A stretch of 6,873 nt of DNA, from positions 1 to 6,873 of the forward strand of contig DFZG01000001.1 of NCBI GenBank assembly GCA_002382075.1, in the 5' to 3' direction. The notes beneath the pieces were generated by a model. It searched no databases. It was not told where the DNA came from and saw only the letters and a program-made list of their open reading frames with translations. The translations under genes and the position numbers were made by a program. The DNA is from Candidatus Shapirobacteria bacterium UBA4062 (GTDB lineage Bacteria > Patescibacteriota > Microgenomatia > UBA12405). Numbering within the stretch: the stretch's first letter is position 1; each line of letters begins with the position of its first letter. This document shows positions 1 through 6,042 of the stretch, in pieces.

Positions 1-225
1 CTTCACGGTGGTTCCGGTATCGATTCCGCCCAAATTAAACAAGCAGTAGGCTACGGTGTTGTTAAAATCAATATCAACACGGATCTCCGTCTTCAGTTCA
101 AACATTCTCTGGCCGACAATCTTTCCCGGATTTCCTCGGAAAAAATTTATGACTACCTTAATCCCATTGTTACCGACATTAAAGAAGTCGCCATCCAAAA
201 ATTAATTCAATTTTCCACTGCCTAA
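1..225 (+). CDS. fba: Class II fructose-bisphosphate aldolase, C-terminal 74 residues (5' end outside window)
   Basis: Class II aldolases are zinc enzymes of the cytosol that split fructose-1,6-bisphosphate into dihydroxyacetone phosphate and glyceraldehyde-3-phosphate, and also run in reverse. The frame is open from base 1 and ends at TAA 223-225. The visible part starts with LHGGSG, the family motif holding a zinc-ligand histidine and a phosphate-binding glycine/serine turn. About 20 residues later comes KININTDLR, the Asn/Asp/Thr/Arg segment that binds substrate phosphate. The remainder is the usual C-terminal helix with a KEVAIQK-like stretch. The upstream barrel and the other zinc ligands lie outside the window. 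The related tagatose-bisphosphate aldolases (GatY/KbaY) share these motifs and cannot be excluded from this fragment. A PfkB-type kinase gene follows after only 2 bases, so the two are very probably co-transcribed. Confidence 0.88.
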   Translation, partial: LHGGSGIDSAQIKQAVGYGVVKININTDLRLQFKHSLADNLSRISSEKIYDYLNPIVTDIKEVAIQKLIQFSTA

Positions 226-227
226 AC

Positions 228-1148
228 ATGCTAGATATTATTTCTTTCGGAGCCGCCACTGTTGATATCTTTGCCAAATCCGACCATTTTCGGGTCAAAG
301 ATAAAAATTTATTTTTAGAATATTCTTCCAAAAATGAAATTGATCATAGTCTAATTTGTTCCGGAGGTGGAGCTACTAATTCTTCCACTGCCTTTTCCCG
401 TCTTGGACTCAATGCCGCCCTTGTTTCCCTACTAGGCTTTGACTCACTTTCTCATATTATCACCCAAGAGCTTTTTCAAAACCAAGTTAACTCCAAACTA
501 CTTGTTGCCAAAAAAGACGAATCTACCGATTTTTCTATTATTTTAGTTGCCCCCGATGGTGGTCGTTCTATTCTAACTCATCGTGGTTCTTCTCGTCTCG
601 AATCTGCCGATATTTCTTGGGAAAAAATTAAAAAGACCAAGTGGTTTTACATCACTTCTCTAGAGGGGAATCTTGATCTTCTTGAGCAACTTATCGGTTT
701 TGCCAAAGAAAATAATATAAAAATTGCCCTAAACCCTGGCAATCGCGAAATTTCTGCCCGTAAAATTCTTTTACCCCTACTTTCCCAAATTGATTTTTTG
801 TTACTCAACCGAGTCGAATCAGAAGCACTCACCCTCGCCGATTTTGGTCAAACTGATTATTGGCCAAAACTCAAAAAAACCGGCTCTCAAATTATTGCTG
901 TTACCAATGGTCGTCGTGGTGCCCATATTCTTACTTCCGATCAAAATTTATTTTCTCCCATCATCAACACCACTCCTGTCGACGAAACTGGTGCCGGTGA
1001 TTCGTTTGGGTCAGCTTTTGTGGCGGCACTTTGTTATGATTATTCTGTCAAAAAAGCTCTTTCTTGGGCCATCAAAAACTCGGCTTCTGTCGTTTCTTTC
1101 ATGGGCGCCAAAGAAGGCTTACTGACCCTAAATAAAATTAAACGTTAG
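228..1148 (+). CDS. PfkB/ribokinase-family carbohydrate kinase
   Basis: This is an ATP-dependent kinase of the ribokinase fold, expected to phosphorylate a sugar, sugar phosphate or nucleoside in the cytosol. Its 306 residues match the family length of about 300. Visible landmarks are Asp13 in the first strand (substrate hydroxyls), the Gly46-Gly47-Gly48-Ala-Thr-Asn substrate/hinge motif (PfkB signature 1), an Asn194-x-x-Glu197 magnesium/phosphate motif, a TNG strand near 226-228, and DETGAGDSFG at 252-261 (signature 2), which forms the anion hole and carries the catalytic base Asp258. No key residue is missing. The ATG at 228 is 2 bases after the aldolase stop and begins right at the first beta strand, so no other start is needed; no Shine-Dalgarno sequence precedes it. 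Substrate cannot be read from the motifs. The aldolase neighbour makes fructose-6-phosphate or another ketose phosphate a reasonable guess, but ribokinase, fructokinase or adenosine-kinase activity is equally compatible with the family. Confidence 0.9.
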   Translation: MLDIISFGAATVDIFAKSDHFRVKDKNLFLEYSSKNEIDHSLICSGGGATNSSTAFSRLGLNAALVSLLGFDSLSHIITQELFQNQVNSKLLVAKKDESTDFSIILVAPDGGRSILTHRGSSRLESADISWEKIKKTKWFYITSLEGNLDLLEQLIGFAKENNIKIALNPGNREISARKILLPLLSQIDFLLLNRVESEALTLADFGQTDYWPKLKKTGSQIIAVTNGRRGAHILTSDQNLFSPIINTTPVDETGAGDSFGSAFVAALCYDYSVKKALSWAIKNSASVVSFMGAKEGLLTLNKIKR

Positions 1149-1155
1149 ACTTTTT

Positions 1156-1809
1156 ATGCTTCCCAAACCCGAAAAAAAGAGAAAAACTAAATCCGATATT
1201 CAACAATTGGATCTGGTTGATACTGTTTCATCAGCTCAAAAAATTAAAACCAAGCGAGCCACCCTGCTTTGGGCACTTCTTTTTACTTTCGGCCTCAGTC
1301 TTATTTTTTCCATCTATCAATCCCTGAGTAGTCGCCAATTTTCTTTTTCTCTTCCTCAATTCAATTTACCTACAAATATTTCCCTTCTTCCCACCAAAAC
1401 CAGCTCTCTCGACTCAGAACTATCCCAACTTTTTTCTTCAACTCCACAGCTTAATTTTTATCTTCGGACTCAAAATGCCGACTCAACCACTTATTCCTTT
1501 TCTCAAAACATCGACCAACTATTTCTTGACCAAAATTATCAACAACTAATTTCTGAATTATCTTCAACACCTGCCACTTCAGACTCACCTCTAGCAAAAT
1601 TATTGCCCCAAGGGGTGGAGCTTCGTCAAGTTATCACCACCAAAGAAGACTTTTTAGAAGCCCAATACTTAATCAATATTCCTAAAAAACAAATTTTTAT
1701 TATTTTTAGTGGTCCCCGAAATCAGACTCAATTAGTTTCCGAAGAAAAATTTGCCCAATTGATCGAAAAAATTTATTTTCTCATTCTAAACCAATCAACT
1801 CAGATCTAG
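1156..1809 (+). CDS. Hypothetical single-pass membrane protein, external C-terminal domain
   Basis: I do not recognise this 217-residue protein. It has a lysine-rich N-terminus (residues 4-34), one strongly hydrophobic segment at about 36-55, and then some 160 residues rich in Ser, Thr, Gln, Asn and Leu, with no cysteine. The positive-inside rule puts the N-terminus in the cytoplasm and the long domain outside. A low-complexity Ser/Thr/Leu linker (about 56-95) precedes a more ordered part (about 96-217) that ends in alternating hydrophobic strands (QYLINI, QIFIIFSG) and a final helix, suggesting a small alpha/beta fold. The gene starts 7 bases after the kinase stop, lacks a Shine-Dalgarno sequence and is probably the last gene of the aldolase-kinase transcript. 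It overlaps the 3' end of the convergent PBP gene by 29 bases. Its coding strand is strikingly C-rich and G-poor (24 C and 3 G in 1381-1440). The long open frame, the position and a sensible membrane segment support a real gene; its function is unknown. Confidence 0.72.
   Translation: MLPKPEKKRKTKSDIQQLDLVDTVSSAQKIKTKRATLLWALLFTFGLSLIFSIYQSLSSRQFSFSLPQFNLPTNISLLPTKTSSLDSELSQLFSSTPQLNFYLRTQNADSTTYSFSQNIDQLFLDQNYQQLISELSSTPATSDSPLAKLLPQGVELRQVITTKEDFLEAQYLINIPKKQIFIIFSGPRNQTQLVSEEKFAQLIEKIYFLILNQSTQI
1781..1809. other. 29-base convergent 3' overlap of the two gene strings
   Basis: The + strand membrane-protein gene ends at TAG 1807-1809 and the - strand PBP ends at TGA 1783-1781, so the last nine or so codons of each are read from both strands. 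No GC-rich stem followed by a T-run is visible on either strand around this point, so neither transcript has an obvious intrinsic terminator here. The transcripts would have complementary 3' ends. Confidence 0.8.
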
Positions 1810-3871
1810 GGCTACAATTTGAATTAATTTTCTCTCCACTTCGTCCGTATTCTTCTTTTCCGCATACAATAATTTTTTCAATATTCTCTGGTATTTTCCA
1901 ACCAATATCCTCACTATTATCAGTCATTCTCGTCATAACTTGATTCCATATCGGTGTCGCCCCCGACACCCCCGACGCCACCCAGCTCATTGGACTATTA
2001 TCATTGTTTCCCACCCATGTTGCTACCAAAATATCCGGTGTCCACCCGATACACCAATTGTCTCGCAAACTATTAGTTGTTCCGGTTTTTACAGCAATTA
2101 ATCTGTCTCCAATTTTAAGTTTTGAATTGTATCCAAAAATTGGTGCCCTGGCGTTGTTATCTGCCAAAGCCATATTTATTAAAAACGGATTTTCCTCATC
2201 TACCACTCTCTCTTTCTCCACTTCACTTTCATAAATTTTCTCTCCCAAGTAATTTCTAATTTCCAGAATTGGCCGCAACTCCACCTTTTCTCCCAAATTT
2301 GCCAGCACTCCGTATGCTTGAGATATTTCTGTCATTTTCACTTCTCCACTTCCCAGTGCCAACGATAATCCAAACCGATTTTTTTCTTCCCAAGTATTTA
2401 TACCCATTCTTTTAGCCAAAGTTATCATGTTATCCACTCCATTTCTTTCCAGTAATTTTACTGATGGGGTATTTAAAGAAGACGCTAACGCCGTTTTTAA
2501 ACTGACTCTACCCATATATTTCCCATTGTAATTTTGTGGACTATACGGCTTTTGTCCGGGAATATAATAAGTTACCCGACTATCCTCAATTGTCTCATTA
2601 AGACTTGCCCCTTTTTCCAGTGCCAACAAATAGTTTATTGGCTTAATGGCTGAACCCGGCTGTCTTAAGGCTGTAGTTACGTTATATTTTCCGTCAATAT
2701 CCGTCGCAAAATAGTCTTTTGATCCTACCATCGCCCAAATTTCCCCATTTTTTGGATTCAACACCAAGGCTGCTCCGTTATTAATTCTCAAATTTTTTAC
2801 CGCTTCTACTTCCTTTTCTACAATCTCTTGGGCCATTTTTTGTGTTTCAAGTGACAATGAAGTTCTCACCATCAAACCCAATTTTTCTACATCCCTAAAA
2901 CCTAACTTTTTTTCTAAATATTCTTTAATATAAAAAACAAAATGCGGCGCCTCTATTTTTCTTTTTTCATCCATTAATACTAATTCTGTCCTCTTAATTT
3001 CTTCAGCTTTTTTTTGGGATACATAACCCGCCACCACCATTTCCTCAATCACCCTATTTTGCCTAATATGCGCCAATTCGATGTTCGATCCAAAAGGGGA
3101 GTAGATACTTGGCGCTGCCGGTAATCCCGCCAAAAAACTGGCTTCGGCCATATTTATTTCCCAAACATTTTTACCAAAATATCTAATTGCCGCTTCTTGA
3201 ATTCCATAAATTTCTCCTCCATAAGCTACTTGATTAAAATATCTTTCCAAAATTTCCTCTTTACTAAATTTTCTTTCCAATCCTATTGCCATCAAGGCTT
3301 CCTTAATTTTTCTTTCCCAACTTTTTTCCTTACTAAGATACACATTTTTTACCAACTGTTGAGTAATCGTCGAACCACCTCTCAGACTTTCTTCACCATT
3401 TTTAAAGTTATATATCGTTGCTTTGGCAATTCCCCTAAGTGATAGCCCATGGTGTTTATAAAATTCCTTATCTTCAATCGCTAAAGTAGCCCATACTAAA
3501 GATTGGGGGATTTTGTCAATCGGCACCCAACTTCTATTTTCTTCGCTGTAAAACGAATAAAGCAAATTTCCTTCCCTGTCCAAAATTTTCGTACTCATGC
3601 TTGGCGGGTTGTAAATTAAGTTTATATTTGGCATTCCCACCAATATATTTTGATAAAACCACCATGTTACCCCACTTGCTAGCAAAAATGTAATTCCCAA
3701 AAAAATATACTTAAAACCTACTCTCAAAAAACCTATATTAAAATTAAACCTAAACTTAGGTTTAAAATTCCTTAAAGCATAGCCAATTATCCAAAAACAA
3801 AACCGAATGATGATTACTGGCGGTCTACCAATCTTGATTAAAAGATTGGTAATTAGTTTAGCCGCCTGCAT
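1781..3871 (-). CDS. Bifunctional class A penicillin-binding protein (GT51 glycosyltransferase plus transpeptidase), downstream copy
   Basis: This peptidoglycan synthase should polymerise lipid II into glycan strands and cross-link the stem peptides outside the membrane. It has 696 residues. The GT51 domain (about 90-270) shows catalytic Glu133 in AIEDKEFY, GGSTITQQLVKN at 165-176, RKxxE with the second acidic residue Glu191, and the conserved AYGGEIYG and LAGLPAAPS blocks. The transpeptidase domain (about 363-650) has nucleophile Ser407 in SxxK (Lys410), SxN at 465-467 and KTGT at 595-598. All catalytic residues are intact. The N-terminus is odd: two hydrophobic stretches (about 17-33 and 52-73) flank a basic loop, where most class A PBPs have a single anchor. 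The short tail has Cys670 and Cys685. The start ATG overlaps the stop of the upstream paralog by one base (TAATG), so translation is probably coupled; no Shine-Dalgarno sequence is visible. The stop is TGA. It is a paralog of the gene at 3871-6042. Confidence 0.96.
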   Translation of the reverse strand: MQAAKLITNLLIKIGRPPVIIIRFCFWIIGYALRNFKPKFRFNFNIGFLRVGFKYIFLGITFLLASGVTWWFYQNILVGMPNINLIYNPPSMSTKILDREGNLLYSFYSEENRSWVPIDKIPQSLVWATLAIEDKEFYKHHGLSLRGIAKATIYNFKNGEESLRGGSTITQQLVKNVYLSKEKSWERKIKEALMAIGLERKFSKEEILERYFNQVAYGGEIYGIQEAAIRYFGKNVWEINMAEASFLAGLPAAPSIYSPFGSNIELAHIRQNRVIEEMVVAGYVSQKKAEEIKRTELVLMDEKRKIEAPHFVFYIKEYLEKKLGFRDVEKLGLMVRTSLSLETQKMAQEIVEKEVEAVKNLRINNGAALVLNPKNGEIWAMVGSKDYFATDIDGKYNVTTALRQPGSAIKPINYLLALEKGASLNETIEDSRVTYYIPGQKPYSPQNYNGKYMGRVSLKTALASSLNTPSVKLLERNGVDNMITLAKRMGINTWEEKNRFGLSLALGSGEVKMTEISQAYGVLANLGEKVELRPILEIRNYLGEKIYESEVEKERVVDEENPFLINMALADNNARAPIFGYNSKLKIGDRLIAVKTGTTNSLRDNWCIGWTPDILVATWVGNNDNSPMSWVASGVSGATPIWNQVMTRMTDNSEDIGWKIPENIEKIIVCGKEEYGRSGEKINSNCSPRSELIGLE
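2676..2701 (-). repeat. 26-base stretch identical to 4961-4986 (paralogous PBP segment, copy 1)
   Basis: This segment, just beyond the SxxK motif on the minus strand, matches the equivalent piece of the other PBP gene base for base over 26 bases, including third codon positions. It encodes the shared DIDGKYNVT region. Similarity continues in patches on both sides with a constant offset of 2285 bases from at least 2642 to 2731 without indels. It reflects tandem duplication, with strong protein constraint or gene conversion keeping it alike. Confidence 0.85.
3826..3851 (-). repeat. Perfect 10-bp inverted repeat with 6-base loop, early in the second PBP gene
   Basis: On the + strand, TACCAATCTT (3826-3835) and AAGATTGGTA (3842-3851) are exact reverse complements around the loop GATTAA. 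In the PBP message the stem begins 20 bases after the A of the start codon's first base and spans roughly codons 7-16. No T-run follows on either strand, so it is not an intrinsic terminator. It could affect initiation at the downstream PBP, or could be chance in AT-rich coding DNA. Confidence 0.6.
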
Positions 3872-3873
3872 TA
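3869..3873 (-). promoter_or_regulatory. TAATG stop-start junction coupling the two PBP genes
   Basis: Read on the minus strand, the upstream PBP ends with TAA (3873-3871) and the downstream PBP starts with ATG (3871-3869), sharing one A. No purine-rich ribosome-binding sequence stands at the usual distance; the nearest AG-rich stretch is more than 15 bases before the ATG. Such junctions are known to let a terminating ribosome restart, so the two PBPs are probably made in a linked ratio. That coupling is inferred from the geometry. Confidence 0.8.
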
Positions 3874-6042
3874 ATTTATTATCGCACTTTTCTTCTCAAT
3901 TTCTTCACCCCAATTACAATCCAAACAATACCACACCCCCGTTGCGTCGATTACCACGTCATGTTCCTGCCATTCTGTATTTGGTTTATTTTCTGCATCT
4001 GACACAATCCGGCCAGCATCTTTATCTATCAATACATTTTGTCTAACTACATTTGTCTTTTTTGGTAAAAATTCCTTTTTAAAATATTCGTAATGCGACT
4101 CGCAACCACTATCTTCCGCCAATCCACCGGTTAAATTACACACATTAACCCCCACAATATCAGCCGGTCTCACTGGTTTTTTTACTGGTTTATCTTTCAA
4201 TATTTCTGTCATTAATTTATTCCAAATCGGCGCCGCTCCCGAAATACCCGACACTACTCCTGACATTCTTGAATTATCATTATTTCCCACCCAAACCGTA
4301 ATTACTACATCAGGAGTGTATCCTATAGTCCAGTTGTCTCTTAAATCATTAGTTGTTCCTGTTTTTACCGCCACTTCTGGTTGTCCTTTTATATTCAAAA
4401 GTGATCCTCTGCCAAAAACCATACTCCTGGCACCGTCGTCAGACAGTATTTGCTGAATTAAAAAAGCTGTTTCTCGCGACAACACCCTGTCTCCTGTCGA
4501 ATATTTTGTTTGTTCCAATACTTCACCTTTTCTGTCTTCGATTTTCAATATCGGCACCAATTCTTGCTTCACTCCTCCATTAGCCAAAGCTCCAAAAGCC
4601 ACCGCCATGTCTATCATTTTTACCTCACCACCTCCCAGTGTCAAAGATAATCCATATCTTGAAGGATCAGTAAAAGTCGAGATTCCCATTGCCGAGGCTG
4701 AAGCCACAAAAGTTTCTACACCATTCAACTTTAATACCTTAACTGCCGCAATATTTAAAGAATTTGCCAAACTGTTTCTGACTGTTTGTATCCCGTGATA
4801 ACTATTTCCATAATTTGTTGGACAATATGGTTTTTGTAATCCATTTCTAAAACATGTCGGTTCATCAGCTAGTACTGTCGCCGCCGTAATATTTCCCAGC
4901 TCCAACCCCACTGCATAATTTAAAGGTTTAATCGACGAACCAGGTTGTCTTAAGGCGGTGGTTACGTTATATTTTCCGTCAATATCTTCCGAAAAATAAT
5001 CTTTCGATCCTACCATTGCCAATATTTCACCGGTTTTCGGCTCGGTGATTACCACTGCTCCGTTAGTCACATTGTATCTCTCTAATTTTCCTACCTCAGT
5101 TGCCACCGTCACTTCAGCCAACTTTTGCATTTCCAAGTCCAAACTGGTAGTTACTTTCAAACCACCTTCATTCACTTTTTGTAAACCATATTTTTCAATC
5201 AATATTTCTTTGACATAAAACACAAAATGAGGTGCTTCGATCTTTCCTCGCTCCAAATAATATTTTAGTTCTTCGTTTTTGGCTCTATCATAATCTTCCT
5301 GATTAATAAATTCCAACTCCAACATTCTCTTAAGTACCATTTCCTGTCTGGCTTTGGCTGCATCCGGATGAGCAAAAGGGGAGTATCGACTGGGAGATCC
5401 CGGTAACCCCGCCAACAGTGCCGCTTGGGCCAAACTTAAATCACTCACTTTTTTATTAAAAATTCCACTGGCGGCCGCATCAGCTCCCCACAAAGTCCCT
5501 CCGTATGGAGTTTGATTAAAATACATTTCCAAAATTTCATCTTTACTATAAAGTATCTCGGTTGCTACTGTTAAAATCGCCTCTTTAAACTTCCTCTCTA
5601 GTGTTCTTTCCGGGGTCAATAAGGCATTTTTTACCAATTGTTGGGTAATCGTTGAGCCGCCTTGTAATCTTTTTTGAAACACCGACCTATAAAAACCTCT
5701 CAACATCCCTCTCAGGTCAAATCCAATATGTCGGTAAAAATTTGCATCTTCTATCGCTAGAGTTGCTTTTTTTAGATTATCTGGAATTTTATCAAGCGGC
5801 ACACTGGTCCTCTTTTGTTCTGAATAAAATTCGTACAACAATTTTCCGTCTCTATCCAATATTTTTGAAGATTCTGGATATTCGTCAGTCGATAATTTTT
5901 TAGGATTAGGAATATTATTGATCACATAACTTCCAAACAACACCACTGCAATCAGTACTACTGCTGCTACATACCGCCAGCTTTGCTTAATACTAAATCG
6001 TTGCCTCTTTCCTCTCTTTTTTGTTTTCTTGGTTGAATTCAT
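3871..6042 (-). CDS. Bifunctional class A penicillin-binding protein (GT51 glycosyltransferase plus transpeptidase), upstream copy
   Basis: This is the second glycan-polymerising and cross-linking peptidoglycan synthase of the pair, 723 residues long. A very basic cytoplasmic N-terminus (residues 5-23) precedes one membrane segment (about 24-41). GT51 (about 55-235) contains catalytic Glu98 in AIEDANFY, GGSTITQQLVKN at 128-139, RKxxE with Glu154, and the PYGGTLWG and LAGLPGSPS blocks. The transpeptidase (about 325-610) has Ser369 in SxxK (Lys372), SxN at 428-430 and KTGT at 560-563. It has exactly six cysteines, all external and in close pairs: 397/407 in the transpeptidase domain, 635/647 just after it, and 706/709 (a CxxC) in a C-terminal extension of about 75 residues that its paralog lacks. 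The start lies inside the 3' end of the DUF5667-like gene (50-base overlap, different frame); the basic tail plus anchor right after this ATG supports it. The stop TAA overlaps the next PBP's ATG. Confidence 0.96.
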   Translation of the reverse strand: MNSTKKTKKRGKRQRFSIKQSWRYVAAVVLIAVVLFGSYVINNIPNPKKLSTDEYPESSKILDRDGKLLYEFYSEQKRTSVPLDKIPDNLKKATLAIEDANFYRHIGFDLRGMLRGFYRSVFQKRLQGGSTITQQLVKNALLTPERTLERKFKEAILTVATEILYSKDEILEMYFNQTPYGGTLWGADAAASGIFNKKVSDLSLAQAALLAGLPGSPSRYSPFAHPDAAKARQEMVLKRMLELEFINQEDYDRAKNEELKYYLERGKIEAPHFVFYVKEILIEKYGLQKVNEGGLKVTTSLDLEMQKLAEVTVATEVGKLERYNVTNGAVVITEPKTGEILAMVGSKDYFSEDIDGKYNVTTALRQPGSSIKPLNYAVGLELGNITAATVLADEPTCFRNGLQKPYCPTNYGNSYHGIQTVRNSLANSLNIAAVKVLKLNGVETFVASASAMGISTFTDPSRYGLSLTLGGGEVKMIDMAVAFGALANGGVKQELVPILKIEDRKGEVLEQTKYSTGDRVLSRETAFLIQQILSDDGARSMVFGRGSLLNIKGQPEVAVKTGTTNDLRDNWTIGYTPDVVITVWVGNNDNSRMSGVVSGISGAAPIWNKLMTEILKDKPVKKPVRPADIVGVNVCNLTGGLAEDSGCESHYEYFKKEFLPKKTNVVRQNVLIDKDAGRIVSDAENKPNTEWQEHDVVIDATGVWYCLDCNWGEEIEKKSAIIN
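4961..4986 (-). repeat. 26-base stretch identical to 2676-2701 (paralogous PBP segment, copy 2)
   Basis: This is the copy in the upstream PBP gene. The flanking bases differ at both ends (position 4960 versus 2675, and 4987 versus 2702), so 26 bases is the full exact match. Recombination between the two copies would delete one hybrid gene length, a possible source of strain variation. Confidence 0.85.
5993..6042 (-). other. 50-base dual-coding overlap between the DUF5667-like gene and the first PBP gene
   Basis: The same A- and G-rich minus-strand stretch encodes the Lys/Glu-rich tail of the DUF5667-like protein in one frame and the Lys/Arg-rich cytoplasmic N-terminus of the PBP in another. 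Both readings make sense: the PBP needs a basic segment before its membrane anchor, and the other reading closes with TAG at 5995-5993. The PBP start has no Shine-Dalgarno sequence, so its initiation probably depends on ribosomes translating the upstream gene. Confidence 0.78.

Noticed and set aside
647..832. 61-codon open frame on the - strand inside the PfkB-type kinase gene
   Set aside because: It lies fully antisense to a kinase with intact motifs, and its translation shows no domain or membrane segment.
790..1125. 111-codon + strand open frame overlapping the kinase in another frame
   Set aside because: The kinase frame carries the NxxE and GAGD motifs through this stretch without a break, so there is no frameshift; this is a shadow frame.
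1768..1783. GAAAA/TTTTC inverted repeat near the convergent gene ends as a possible terminator
   Set aside because: The stem is only five weak pairs around an A/T centre and lies within coding sequence; no GC-rich stem plus T-run is present.
2004..5903. Several + strand open frames of 60-85 codons opposite the two PBP genes (for example 3197-3442 and 5652-5903)
   Set aside because: They mirror conserved PBP motifs on the other strand, are rich in Phe/Ser/Leu as expected from antisense of Lys/Glu-rich coding DNA, and show no independent features.
3871..6042. The tandem PBPs as one broken or frameshifted gene
   Set aside because: Each has its own anchor, complete GT51 and transpeptidase domains and all catalytic residues, so they are two whole paralogs.
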